Shown: positions 42,705 through 54,474 of the stretch, piece after piece
Layout: each line of letters begins with the position of its first letter
Numbering within the stretch: the stretch's first letter is position 1
From: Scolanthus callimorphus
Lineage: Eukaryota; Cnidaria; Anthozoa; Actiniaria; Edwardsiidae
Length of the DNA stretch: 64,000 nucleotides
NCBI GenBank assembly: GCA_033964015.1
Contig: CM066916.1
Coordinates: 32,195,404-32,259,403 of the forward strand
Direction: 5' to 3'
Notes under the pieces: generated by a model
Databases searched by the model: none
The model's input: only the letters and a program-made list of their open reading frames with translations
Told to the model about the DNA's origin: nothing
Translations under genes and position numbers: made by a program

Positions 42705-42792
42705 GTTGAAAATTTACAGACGTTTGTATGACTGGGGGTATGCGTCATACCCCCAGTCATACAATTCTCTGTAAAATTTTCAATTTTCAGAC
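42705..42792. repeat. Strong hairpin with 17-bp perfect arms
   Basis: GTATGACTGGGGGTATG and its inverse are separated by CGT (42726-42762). The outer arms continue imperfectly (TTGAAAATTTACAGA against TCTGTAAAATTTTCAA). Confidence 0.85.
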
Positions 42793-43158
42793 TCTGCTTT
42801 CTCAGCCGACATGGTATTTGGCATAACGAAAAGTTAAAGTACTACTAATGTGAGGATACTCTTTCCAGTTCAATAGAGGCCTTTTTTTCAAGACGACCGA
42901 AAGTTTAAGTAAATTGTATTTGAGAAATAAATATCACTTCCTTCGCTTTAGTAAACGTGCAGTTTTATTGCGTCAGTTGCCATAGAGCGCGTTTCGGATA
43001 AATGTGGAAAGGTATTGCAATTAGCCCTGTCATTCTGCGTTGTGGTGAGCCCTCAATATTTTGACGGCTCGAAAAGAGCTAGCGAAATTTGTGTTTCATT
43101 TCATTGTCTATAGTTTGAAATATCTAATGTCAGAGAGAGATTTTTTCGCCGACAGAAT
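42793..43158. other. No feature seen
   Basis: A/T-rich, no coding signal or repeat partner. Confidence 0.4.
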
Positions 43159-43500
43159 AATATGAATAAAAAAAGTCCCGGGGGGTACTCCCTATATTGG
43201 ACTATACCAGTATACGGGGATGGTCGGCCCGAAAGGAGTAGGTTTTTCAGTCTGGAGGTATAAGAAAGGGGAAGGGTTTTCAGGCTGGACTGGGTATAAA
43301 GAAAATTGTAATTTTGGTATAAAAAAGGATCTGTATTTCACCGGGTTTTTTTCAACCGCAACGCGGGAGCAAAACCGTTTCTTTTTCACAAAGCACAAAG
43401 CTGATTTTTCAGGCTTGGTGTATAAGAAAGGGGTACCTTTTATGAAATTGGTATAAAGAAGGGTAAGGGGTCCAGAATCTGGGCCGAGCATCCCCGCAGA
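43159..43500. repeat. Probable MITE-like repeat with TATAAAGAAGGG-type internal repeats
   Basis: It runs from CCCGGGGGGTACTCCC to GGGCCGAGCATCCCCG, with several GGTATAAAGAAAGGGG-like units on both strands. The ends are not proven. Confidence 0.4.
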
Positions 43501-43908
43501 CAATATTTCGCCCGATTTCTCTAGAAAAACATCAAGAATCGCGATACGAAACAAATTACGATTTTGAGACGGCTATACCACAAAATATCGACGGCTAGTT
43601 GGGAGAACGTAGTTTCTTCCAACGTTGTCAATATACAGTTGGATGCGTAAAATGATGGAATAAGCAAATTTAAATGTCATTGTTTTATTTATGACGTCAT
43701 TCTTGCGAGATAAATACCGGGACTTAAAAGCGGAGAAGACACCATGGGCAAGTTATTGTCTACATTCGCGAGTTTCTCTTTTTGTCGACTCGTCTTCGCG
43801 CTTTCCGGGTTCCTCTGTAGGCTGGGAGAAACACGAGAACGTTGTAAAATCACGAGCCGCAGGCGCTCACTCCCAACCCTTTCAATGTTATAATCACCTG
43901 TAGGTGAT
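43501..43908. other. No gene; part of foldback family F at the right
   Basis: 43822-43890 (ACACGAGAACGTTGTAAAATC, GAGCCGCAGGCG) matches family F. The rest is unassigned. Confidence 0.45.
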
Positions 43909-43922
43909 TATAGGGCTTGCAC

Positions 43923-43984
43923 TATTTCAAGATGCAAGATGCAAAGATGCAAAGATGCAGAGATGCAAAGATGCAAAGATGCAT
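43923..43984 (+). repeat. GATGCAAA 8-bp array
   Basis: Seven or so units with minor changes; mirrored as TTTGCATC units at 44945-45000. Confidence 0.9.
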
Positions 43985-44360
43985 GGGTATCAAATTACAA
44001 CATTAGTGAAAATTACTAATACAGTGTTGACAGCCGCAATGTCTCATAGACAAAAAAAACTCAAAAACCGGGTAAATCCGGAAAAGATATACGCTGTTTG
44101 TGACAAGCTCGAAAACCTACGCCCCGAGGTATGTGTATAAGTTTCCCCTTATAGCTGGCTACAATTAACAGAACGTTTTTTGTTTATAGAAACGCCATTC
44201 TGGTTCAAATGACGTTTTCTCGTTCTTTTCGGCTCGCGCTTTCCGCTTGAATTATGATATGAGTTCAATATATTATCTTGGAGAGCTCGAAGTAAAAGAG
44301 GTGTCCTGGGCAACTGAGTTCTATGTATTTTTGTTTTCATCGTGAAGCTTCTAAAATTGG

Positions 44361-44807
44361 TACAGTAAAAACCCGCATAAAAGAACAGGTGTTTTGGGGA
44401 ATCAGGCTGATTTTGTTCTTGTATATTAGGTGTCTTCTGCAAAATCAGCCTGAAAATGTTCTTAAGGTGTTCTTAAAGTTGTTTCTTAACATCAAATACT
44501 GCATACACTAGAAAGGTGACAGTCATTTAGTAACAACAATTAGTCAAGTCTAAAAAATAATTGCTAAATTACCCTGGAATTCCTGCTGTATAACTGTGTG
44601 TGCATGGTCTAGCACATCATATTATCTCCTGGGTACTCTACCACAAAGTGGGTTACTGTACTCGAATCTAACTGGCAGCAACTTTTTATACAAGAACAGT
44701 TTTCATTTTTCAGGCTGCATGTGTTCTTATGTATAAGGTACTTTTTTGACCAATTTCAGCCTGAGTGTTCTTAAACCGCATGTTCTTTTATGCGGGTTTT
44801 TACTGTA
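44361..44807. mobile_element. TA-flanked MITE (CAGTAAAAACCCGC family), copy 3
   Basis: TIRs CAGTAAAAACCCGCATAAAA and inverse, flanked by TA. Best-preserved ends of the three copies; an independent insertion inside the GATGCAAA element. Confidence 0.92.
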
Positions 44808-45060
44808 TCATAATCTGCGAAATTGCTAAATAAATCGATACTCGGCTCACGCGTGTACAACCGCCAATAATGTATTTATTATGAGACATTGCGGCTGTCA
44901 ACACTGTATTACGAATTTTCACAATGCTGTAATTTGATACCCTTGCATCTTTGCATCTTTTGCATCTTTGCATCTCTGCATCTCTGCATCTTGCATCTTG
45001 AAATAGTGCAAGCCGTGATTATAGCGAGAGAAAATGAACCTTTCGACCAACCTTTCGATT

Positions 45061-45321
45061 GGTATAACGCGCGCTCTGATTGGTCCAAATCTAACCTCTA
45101 TTTCACCGATAGAGAAATGGTTCTCCCCCGCTATGGCATAAAAGCATTAGAGCACAACTTTATATGACACTATCGGTGCAATAGAGCACCTGTGATGTTG
45201 GGAGATACACCCGAAACATTTTAAAATGCGGCTCGTAATTTTACAATCTTCTCGTGTCTCTCCCAACATCACGCGTGCTCTATTGCGCCGATAACGTCAT
45301 AGAAAGTTGTGCTCTAATGCA
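45061..45321. mobile_element. Foldback MITE family F, copy 2
   Basis: Contains GCGCTCTGATTGGTCCAAAT and a palindrome whose arms each carry CATTAGAGCACAAC, TATCGG and GATGTTGGGAGA. Confidence 0.85.
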
Positions 45322-45460
45322 ATAATATTAACGTCGCTAGTTGTAGACATTCAGAGGAGGTTTGATGAACACATAATCGACATAGGCGCCATGTGTTCAA
45401 TCTTTTGCGATTTTAGTTGAACACTGAAGGAGCTTTGTTCAGGTGGTCAGACTTCAACTA

Positions 45461-45804
45461 GAGCAGATTTCGTATGACTGTAAAAAGTGCCGCGACACGG
45501 CGCGGTACTGTCGCGGTGGCGGTACGGAACCTGACCTGCTATGGATACCGAACGAAACCGCGTAGTCGCGGTACGGTCACTGTCGCGGAGTGGCACAACT
45601 CTTTCGCGGCACTTTTCACAGAACGAACCTGGATTTAGACAACAGTGATGAGGGCTCGTATGAGCCGAAAGTACTTTTATTTTTCCAGGTGAGCTATAAG
45701 TTGCAGAACATACAGGTGTGGAAAGACCATTTTAGAATGATGAAGAAAACCACCTGTGCCCAAATTCAAAAGTTATCTAGTTCACAGTCATACGAAATCT
45801 GCTC
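45461..45804. mobile_element. TIR element with GAGCAGATTTCGTATGACTGT-type ends
   Basis: A 21-base perfect terminal inverted repeat, with a G/C-rich stretch of CGCGGTAC-like repeats inside. No clear target duplication. Confidence 0.8.
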
Positions 45805-46065
45805 GATGGCTATTTGAAATGAGGAGGAACGTGCCATGAACCTCAGCTGAAGTTGAAAAAATATTTCGACGGGCAAGACCTCATCTAGCTTCGGCTTGCT
45901 TAGCTATATTATAGGCACTTGGCAAACTTTTTCTGACTCTGCGGTCAGATTGCCAGAAAAGTTAATTCCCTAATGCGACCGTCCCTTTACCAGGGAACTA
46001 AGACTTTACCAGCTCACCAAAACACAAAGGCGCCGACGCCGCACCCTTTGGGCTGCCTTTTAATC

Positions 46066-46940
46066 GGGTCGGGACAAAACGTGGCCTACCCTATGGCCTA
46101 CCCTGTATTTTCCTTTTAAAGCTCTGAAAACAGGTAAACTCAAATATAACACCTGGCAGCTAACCAACATTAACAAACATTATCACATTTTGATTGGCAG
46201 GTGTCAATTGCCGATGTGCGAGATAATTTGTTGACAAAATTTGGCGGTTGTCTATTAGAAATTCACAGTTTAAAAGCATTTTAGGAAACTCATAACGTTA
46301 GTAATGACGTCACAAATACTTGATTGGCAGGTTGTTTATGTGTTTGTTTATGTTGTTTACCTGCCAGTAGGTGTTATATTTTGAGTTTACCTGTTTTCAG
46401 AGCTTTAAAAAGAAAATAAGGGTTGGCTATATGGTAGGCCACAGGCCCGGGGGGGGGGACTCCCATATTTTTTGACCGGGGATGATCGTCGTATCTTTTA
46501 GGGGTTAAAATCACGGGGCCTTGGTCTCTTTTAGGGGTGATCTTAATCTTCAATAAAATTAGGGAGATTGGTATCTTTTAGGGCCGAAATATGTGTCCAA
46601 ATTGTTTTCTCTCATGATGGTGCTTCTAAAAACCGTGTAAGAAAGAGAGATTACTCGATGAGAAGACGATAAATGAGAAACAAACACGGAAATTTGTTGA
46701 TGGGTATCTTTTACCTGTTACCTGTCTCCTTCGCGCCTACTTTGCACATAAGGCCTCATCTTTTAGGGTATCTTTTAGGGTAAGAAATTATTTGAGCCAC
46801 GCCATGGCCCGCCATGTTTGGTATCTTTTAGGGGTGAAACTGAAAATTTCCGACGATCATCCCCGGTCAAAAATATGGGAGTCCCCCCCCCCCGGGGCCA
46901 CAGGGTAGGCCATGGCCTAGGCCACGTTTTGTCCCGACCC
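46066..46940. mobile_element. Mutator-like foldback element (9-bp target duplication), outer layer
   Basis: Ends GGGTCGGGACAAAACGTGGC and inverse, with CTTTTAATC repeated at 46057-46065 and 46941-46949. Long inner arms (AAAGCTCTGAAAACAGGTAA and inverse). Its right arm is split by the element at 46446-46895. Confidence 0.9.
46446..46895. mobile_element. Mutator-like element nested in the previous one
   Basis: Ends CCCGGG-run-ACTCCCATATTTTTTGACCG and inverse; GGCCACAGG is duplicated at 46437-46445 and 46896-46904. Inside are about seven TATCTTTTAGGG motifs. Confidence 0.9.
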
Positions 46941-47149
46941 CTTTTAATCGGCAAAGTTTAGGGTAGGAACAATAGAATTCGCTATCAATCAAATAAAAAC
47001 CATCACAGTGAAATAGCAAAACGGCGATCGTATTACGCGCTAAAGTGCGGCCACGATCTTTGGAGCAAAACACTTTGCCTAGACTTTTTACGGCAAATTG
47101 TTGCTGGGAAATTCTGTGGCAAACTTGAAAACTTTTCAAAGTGCGACCA

Positions 47150-47301
47150 GCGGCGTAGCCAGGAATTTCTGAAGGGGGGGCCGGATAGTGAAAACATGGG
47201 ACGAAAATGCTCAAATTTTCTCCAGCAAATACAGTAAATGTATGGGAAAATTTCCGAGAAAGGCCCCCCCTGGACCCCCCCCCCCCCCTTGGCTACGCCC
47301 C
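47150..47301. mobile_element. Short MITE with GGCGTAGCC ends
   Basis: CGGCGTAGCCAGGAATTTCT and inverse CCTTGGCTACGCC flank a C/G-run interior. A C-run adjoins the right end. Confidence 0.7.
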
Positions 47302-48693
47302 TGGCGACGACCACTCCCATTATGAATTCGTTTTATTCGCATGATAGTTAGATTTGTTAAGGTCTCGAGTTAGTGTTATCCGCCTCTGCATCATCACGCC
47401 AAGAAAATGGCGGGAGATATTTTTGACAACTCAATCAGCTGAAAATGTAAGACTAGGAAATGGAAATGTCAAGGCGAGACGCTATGTCTAAAGTGATGCC
47501 TCAAATGTTACGTTAATTACAGGGAGAAATGAAAACGAAGCGAGTGGAAATTAAACGATATGAAAACTTCAGCAGTATTGATCACTGATTAAAAACACTT
47601 AAGAGGTATCATGAACACTTTTATGAAAAGCCCTCGGGGTAATTACCTCTATACACTCCAATATCAACAGACGAAAAAGATATCTACTATTAATGTTTTC
47701 CCCGGAATCTGCGCTCAGCTGTTACACGGTTTCCCTGCTACGCACCTCCGCTTTCGCCCATCCCCCCAAATTCATGCTTCTACTTTGATGTCTTTATCAA
47801 TCTGCAGGGTAGGCCGAATGCAAGCCTTACAAAGGAATTGCAAAAGCCCAACAATATATTTTTTCGACGACTGTTTGCGATTCACCACGGTCGAGAAAAA
47901 AACATTGTTGGGCTTTTGTCTAGTTTCAATACATATCCCAGCAAGTCTCAGACTAAGCATGGGGTTGGTATCAAAACGAAAATGGCTGTTTTACTAGCTG
48001 TTTCATAAATTGGAATAATGAAAAGAACTGTTTAGCTCATGTTTGTTTATATCACATGCCGTTTCGACTGATTTTGACGGTTTGCACATGTTTGTTTATC
48101 TAAGTTCTTCTGGGAGGTTATGAACCGAAAATTCTAGCCCTCATTCACTAAGACAAAAACATTTATCAATACTTGAGAAACGACAATTTACTCACGACAA
48201 CAGAAAAATGTTTTGGGGTGGAATTATTCTAATGTTTCTACAATAAGAGCTCGGCTTTTATGGTTTTTAGTAATTTCACGCCCTCAGAGAAACCCCGCAG
48301 GAAAACTAACGCGGAGAAATTACCAGTTACTTTACCTATAACTTGCAATTCTGGCTTATTTTTTTTGTTTTACTAGGTTCGTTTTGTCACCTTGAAATCT
48401 TATACTGGAGAGAATTCCAGTTTCAAACCTAGTTTCATTCTACAATTAGTTTAAAATTGGCTTGAGTTAGCTTTAAGCTAAAATACTTAAAAGTATTATA
48501 ACTTTGATAGAGCAGTGAAATTAGATTAGAGGTCATCGGCAAACATTCAAGCGATATGCGGAAGATCATTCGCGTAAACGATTCTGTTGTGGGACTGTAG
48601 ATAGTTTTCGTATCTTTTAGCAACGGTTAGAATATGAAATATTAAAACTACACAAGTGAATAATTAATCGAGTGAATGTGTGTGTATTCTCAC
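47302..48693. other. Unassigned, with one hairpin
   Basis: A hairpin at 47838-47920 (GCAAAAGCCCAACAA and inverse) is the only structure seen. If the minus-strand gene at 48694-54706 continues, this is its intron or lies beyond its end. Confidence 0.4.
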
Positions 48694-48804
48694 CTTCAAA
48701 AGATGTAGAACCATCATTGGTTGTATCTGTTCTTGTAGCAACAATACTAGGACTTGGTGCCAAAGTAAAAGTTTGATTTAGTACAAAACTAGAACTTGGA
48801 TCCG
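48694..48804 (-). CDS. Type II membrane protein gene, exon 2: Ser/Thr stalk
   Basis: Acceptor TTTACCGCAG completes the split Thr codon of exon 1; donor GTGAGAA ends in phase 1. It encodes 37 residues with one sequon (NQT) and many Ser/Thr (PSSSFVLNQTFTLAPSPS). More exons must follow at lower coordinates, but none were recognised. Confidence 0.65.
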
Positions 48805-49964
48805 CTGCGGTAAACTCCAAGTATATCCAAAAATGAGCGCTGTTAAGATAAATGACTTTCCAGAGTTGACGGTTGATCGAGCTAAGTTTGAGTTCGAACA
48901 GCTCGCTGGCCAACTGTGGCGTTTAGTCACCTTGCTTCCTTTCATTTAACTTTCCCTGCATAACACGCGTTGAGCATAAACATTAACATTCCCTTAGCGG
49001 AAAACCTTGATTTCCAGTCGCATATATGCACAATAACCGTGTCCAGAACTTATAATAACGGAGAAACCTCAGCAGAATCGAAGCCATGAACAATCGATGA
49101 CTGCATGGCAACTTGTTCTTAGTCTAGCTACTTAGCAACGAAGCCGATTGAGCTGAATATTTCTGAGTTAAATTTTAACAAACCTAAGTAAATATCAATT
49201 AACATTGATTACTAATTCAACAGAGGGTCGAGGTTCATTGTTGTCACGCTTTTGTCACGCTTCCACGGTCAATCCTTGTCGTATATTGGCACACGTATAT
49301 TAATAGGACTTCTATATTGGAGTAAAGTAAACGTGTTTAGCTTCTTTCAGAAAATTTGAGTCATATACAAGAACCACGTTTATAATGACGTTGAAGCTAA
49401 TATTTGGAAGAAAAGAAAGACTATGGTCAGTATGGAATTCCATCGTACATGTCGCGCGGATCGCGGGTCGCAAACAGTTCTGCAATCTTATGGAAACTAG
49501 CGTTTGGGATCGGTTGCGATCATTTGCTATCTTAATTGAAACTCCTTTGTTATTTTCTCGGTGAACCACCAGTTAACTTTTCACATTTCCCCTTGAGAAT
49601 GAATAATTTAGTTTCCCATTCTGGGTTTGTTGTGTTCGTTTGTAACCGTGAGTGCTGTTTCTTTTTTAACATAAACCAATAAATCTTTTTTTGTAGCTTT
49701 TTGAGTTGTTATGAATCCGCCTTGACGACTTTTCTGATTTTATCGTGTTATTTCTTGCATATATTATTATGAGGAGAACCATATCCCGTATGTTTTTTTA
49801 TAGTTCTCCTCGCCATATATATTTCTTTGAATATTTTGTTGTAAATTAATTGTAAGTGGCAAAAGTTTAAAATGAAACCATTTACGATCGAGAATACATC
49901 CCATAATATATCAAATTCGGACCTGTAACTTGGACGTTTTGAGCAAAAACATGCTTTATTTGAA
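48805..49964. other. Intron 1 (left part) of the type II gene
   Basis: No repeat or coding signal supported. Confidence 0.4.
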
Positions 49965-50198
49965 CATTAGAGCACCAACTTTCTATGACTTTATCGGCGC
50001 AATAGAGCACAAGTGATGTTTGGAGAGACACGAGAACGTTTCGAGTGTCTCTCCCAACATCACAAGTGCTCTATTTGCCGATAAAGTCATAAAAAGTTAT
50101 GCTCTAATGCTTTTATGATATAGCGGGGGAGAACCATTAATTTATCGGTGAAATAGGGCATAGATTTGGACCAATCAGAGCGCGCGTTATATCGTAGC
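49965..50198. mobile_element. Foldback MITE family F, copy 3
   Basis: Two arms with GATGTT(T/G)GGAGAGACAC and TAGAGCACAA, then GGACCAATCAGAGCGCGCGT. Its right end is interrupted by the Helitron at 50199. Confidence 0.85.
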
Positions 50199-51059
50199 TC
50201 TATACTATTATAATCGGGTTGTCTGCGCAAACGTTTCTGATTGGCTAAATCGTTCGCATTCACAAACAAGTTCAAGTTCACAAACCTGCAGAGAAGGTGG
50301 AAATCTCGAGAGTGAGCGTGTTTTGGTTGGAAAAGATTCACCCTGGGCTAAGTTCTAATTCAAGCGATTTCTTAAGCGAGGGACAAAGCTGCCATCGCCG
50401 CCATTTTGAAATCTCCCACAGAAACTAAAAAAGAACTCAGTTCGCACAGCCGAAAGCACCATATTCAGACCTAAATGGTTCTGTCACAGATTACTGTCAG
50501 GAATGTGCAGGGATAATTGTTATTCGAAAGCTTTCAGTTGAGAAAAATCTCATTCAGCTTGAACAAACGTACACCAGTGCCTTGCTTTCCTGTTCGCGCG
50601 AAGGCGAAATGAGTGACAAATTTACAGAAAGCAAATCCATGAATAATATTCTCAAAGTGTAAATCCTTACGTTGTATCGGAAAACGAAGGACACACACCC
50701 GAAGAGAAGAAGGAAATCTCTCAAGTGGGCCTGTTTTTGTTGGAAAAGATTCACCTTTGACTAATTTCTAATTCAAGCGATTTTTTCAGCGAGGGACAAA
50801 GCCGCCATCGTGGCCATGTTGAAATCTACCACATAAACTAAAAAAGAACTCATCTCCCTCAGCCGAAAGCACCATATACATTCAAAACTAAATGGTTCTA
50901 TTACAGATTACTTACTATTATGTGCAGGGATAATTTTAATTCGAAAGATTTGAGCTGAGAAAATTTTCATTCAAGTTTGAACAAACTTACACCACTGCCA
51001 CTGCCTACAGAGCGCACGCTAAGTCATGAATGAAATTCTCTAAAAAAAACCTATGATAA

Positions 51060-52167
51060 GGGACGTGTCATTATTTAGCGGGGGGGGGGGGAGGGCTCCT
51101 ATTTTTGTGGGGAGGGTCCTAATTTTTTTCGCGTGTCTAAAGGGAGGGTCCAAATTTTTTTCACTCCTGTTTGGGGGAGGGTCATAATTTTTTCATCAAA
51201 CATTTGGACGATGAAGAGGGTAAAACAGATGGCGATAGTGGTTATTTCAGCAACTTCTCTATAAAAATTTCGGCGCGCTTCGCGCGCAAAAAAGAATGAC
51301 ATCTAATATACGCTTTGAGCAATAAAGACACTACCCTGACGCCGTTTAGAAGAACAAGTGTATCTTGACGAGGAAAAGTAGACTCTCCCAAAAATGCCCT
51401 TGGCAAGTCACTATATATTTGAAAGAAGACCCCATAGGTACGCGTGAGTTTTTGACGCTACAAGCATAGAAATTCGTCCGTTGGGCCGCGCTTCGCGCAC
51501 ATGAATATTAATAACTTCTTCATTTGCGGCGCGCAGTTGTGCGCATGAATAATGATGATGAGCCCATCATTAGAAGCTTTCATCTAACCTTTATATGTAG
51601 CGTACTTCCTTGGCTACTGACAGGCTTTGTTTACTATACCGAACACAACACATGTTCATATACCCTTTCTCTGAGGCTTCATAAAATGCGTTTATCAAAA
51701 TTCGAGCGCGCTTCGCGCGCAACGAATGATATGCGTCCCCCTTTTTCGGCAAAATGTCTCAGTACTATAGGTCAAATAGGGGACGGGAGAGGTGGGATCA
51801 CGTTAATCATTCTCCTCATAGAGGGAGGATCACTGCATTTTCCCCGTGTATTACCCAAAATCCTCACGTAAATACTCTAGGCGATAAATAATAACCACGG
51901 TTCCTTAGCTTTGGCAGAAGTAAGAAAAAAAGTATTTCTATATTAAGAAGAACGAAAGGGACATTGCATCGGACAATAGCCTATGTGACAGGTTATTTCA
52001 GAAATAAATTATATGGGGGAGGGTCCCAATTTTTTTACCTACGACTTGGGGAGGGTCACATTTTTTTTGTTATGTTCAAGGGGAGGGTCGTAATTTTTTT
52101 TAGCCTTGTTTGAAAAAAATGGGAGCCCTCCCCCCCCCCCCCCCCCCGGTAAATAATGACACGTCCC
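51060..52167. mobile_element. Harbinger-like element, copy 2 (1,108 bp, inverted relative to 4797)
   Basis: Same GGGACGTGTCATTATTTA ends; TAA duplicated at 51057-51059 and 52168-52170. The other Helitron copy shows the unoccupied site with a single TAA (CCTATGATAAACTAAG, reverse of about 37770). Confidence 0.95.
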
Positions 52168-52299
52168 TAAACTAAAAATTTCTTAGAACAATTTTACTTT
52201 ACCTGTTTCTTCTCTTCCCTTTCTGAGATATAATAAGAATACAAACAGAATACAAAATTTCGAAGTCAAATAGTTTTTCTGTGTAGTAGGCTTGCGTTA

Positions 52300-52644
52300 G
52301 GCCAAGTTTAAAAAATACATGTTTATCGTCCCCGCCCGCATCGTTTTTTTGGAGCCGCATCCTTTTTTTTTTTCACAAATTGTCTCTAAAACGAAGTCAA
52401 ACGTCACAAGTGGGTAGAAACTGCTTTTAAATGTGACTTTCATGAGCATGGAAATGCTTTATATGAACATAGATTGCCCTTAAGAATAGTTTATGAAACA
52501 GTCGTGTCATTTTGTACACAAAATACGGCATAAACCAATAAAACAAGGCATAAACAAGGAGCAAAAACAAATAAAAAATAAAAAATAAAAAGGGCCGCAT
52601 GGAAAGCTCCGGACGATAAACATGTTATTTTTTTTTACTTGGCC
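52300..52644. mobile_element. Second Harbinger-like MITE in the Helitron (345 bp)
   Basis: Ends GGCCAAGTTTAAAAAATACA and inverse, sharing ACATGTTTATCGTCC. TTA at 52297-52299 and 52645-52647. The other Helitron copy lacks it (GCGTTTTCAATTTT). Confidence 0.9.
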
Positions 52645-52889
52645 TTATCAATTTTAGCGGGTTCTTCGGACTTAGACAGCCGTACACACGTGCGTCATTT
52701 TCTGCACCAAAATCAGGGAGACCAGTGCAAAACATACAAAAAAGGCTCTGGGGCTCACTTCATTTATTTCGGCATGCGGCAGGGGTCTTTCTTGAAGCGA
52801 GGTCATTAGTAATGTAAATCAGCAGTTTAATTGAAGGGGGAACTCAGGTCGAGTCTTCTAGCGTCACGAAGTGACGGGCTGTTTTCTTG

Positions 52890-54474
52890 TTATAAATTAT
52901 AAGAAAGGGGCTAGACTTGGCCATACGTTTGCCGTATTGACTGCTAAAGGTTAACACCTGTAACACATCTAACAGAAGACTATTCGTGAAACAAGCTGGC
53001 GCCGGAAACAAGTCTGTAATTACTGAATAAAATTTGAGGGCGTATCTTTAGCCTCCGAGACACACGTGTTACGAACAAGATGCGCCAGCTACCTATGACC
53101 TACTTGTGCTAATATGTTGCCATTTAAAAATATTTACCAAAACTCTCGAAACAATGCACACAGATCAACCTTGAAGTACTTGTTTAATGTTGCGTAGTAA
53201 TTGCTGCTTGTTACTCTATAAAACGTAGTTTACGACCAATTATGTTTGACTTCGGAAAATATTTCCAACCAAAATCGAGTTACTCAAGCCAGTTAAGGTC
53301 ATAGCGTATATTCAATTATAAGCACCTTGGCTATAGTAATAGTATTTCGTTGGCACGTTTTGCCTTATTCTGCTAATTCTATTTCTATCATATATTTACC
53401 TGTAACCATAGCAACAGTAATAATTATTCTAGTCAGTTAGTTATAGCAGAGAATAGAACCTCTGCTGGCCCCGCCCCTCTCTTTTACACCAGAACAACAC
53501 TTAGCTCAGCGTATAGAATTTAACGTTTTAACACAACGATGGATGAAGGCCACTTTTTAAAAACACTTTGAGATGCGCTTGCTAAAAATCTAGTCACTAG
53601 GTTTCCAAAATACAGTACAACTTTCATTGACCAGATACTGATTATGATAGTATAACCAAATTTCTTGCGCAGAAAAAAAAGAGTGAACCGATGGAGCGAA
53701 AATATTGAATAAGAGCTTGCGTGATAAATCTTCTTGCCTACTAGCGTTTCATCTTCGCGCCAACTTTGTAAACGCTGCTTGGATCGTAGCTCATTGGAAA
53801 ATTAATTTTCGGAGCCTAAACTTTGTGAAAACGTTTAAACGGTGTACCTGATTGTGTTTCAGGTGATTTGAAACTATGTTTATGTGGAAGGAATAGTTTG
53901 TAAAACACATTTCGAGGGCTTAGTGGAGTTCACTGTTTGTTAACCGCCCAGAGGGGAGGAGCTTTGCTGCAGGGCATGTAGCTTGATGGCTTCCGTCATT
54001 TCCGAACACAAGTCGCAAGCTGTATTTGTTGAGAGATCAGACCGCACTATCTGATGCACTAATAAAACAATATTCTCTTGCCGTAAATAAAATTGAGTAA
54101 TAAAATAAACAAAATAAAACGATGATTTGCATTGGCAAACAACCAGCGATAAACTGTAAACGAGAACCTTTTTAAACTTTTTGAAACTGTCGGTTGGCGC
54201 TGGATTTTAAACATCTACAAGCAAACAAAAGTTATTCGTTTCGAGCAACAAAGCAAACAGCAGAAACCATATCGATGCAAGTTATGGAATATAGTAAATA
54301 GCTGAAGACTTTAGAGCGGAGTGACTCTGGTGCAGTGCAGTGGAACAGATCGCAAAGTGATCATTTATTACACCAATTCTAAAAAACTTATAGAAGTGAT
54401 TATACTAAGTGATTACCAAATACTCGCAACAGTCATTCTGAAAACAATAATATAAAAACATTTGAATCACTTAC
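52890..54474. other. Intron 1 (right part) of the type II gene
   Basis: No repeat pairs or coding stretches that I can support. Confidence 0.4.

Larger units (their letters stand above)
43909..45022. mobile_element. TIR element with GATGCAAA subterminal arrays, hosting a MITE
   Basis: Arms of about 135 bp: GGGCTTGCACTATTTCAAGA, the GATGCAAA array, GGGTATCAAATTACA, then CAGTGTTGACAGCCGCAATG, returning inverted at 44882-45022. Just inside the left arm lies a short open frame (MSHRQKKLKNRVNPEKIYAV) ending at a donor-like GAGGTATGT, perhaps a transposase remnant. The MITE at 44361-44807 is nested within. Confidence 0.85.
50199..52889 (+). mobile_element. Non-autonomous Helitron-like element, copy 2 (with two MITE inserts)
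   Basis: Starts TCTATACTATTATAATCGGG, ends with hairpin CGTCACGAAGTGACG (52862-52876), then GGCTGTTTTCTTG. Collinear with the reverse of 37461-40019 apart from insertions at 51060-52167 and 52300-52644 here, and the LINE there. Inside, two related halves begin at about 50270 and 50690. Confidence 0.8.

Noticed and set aside
43192..43554. Open frames on both strands in this repeat
   Set aside because: Low-complexity GGTATAAAGAAAGGGG-type repeats, no splice sites or domain.
43923..43984. CRISPR-like array
   Set aside because: The units are 8 bp with no spacers; this is a minisatellite in a transposon arm of a eukaryotic genome.
47772..47960. Minus-strand frame as further exon of the type II gene
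   Set aside because: It overlaps a foldback hairpin and lacks an acceptor in phase 1.
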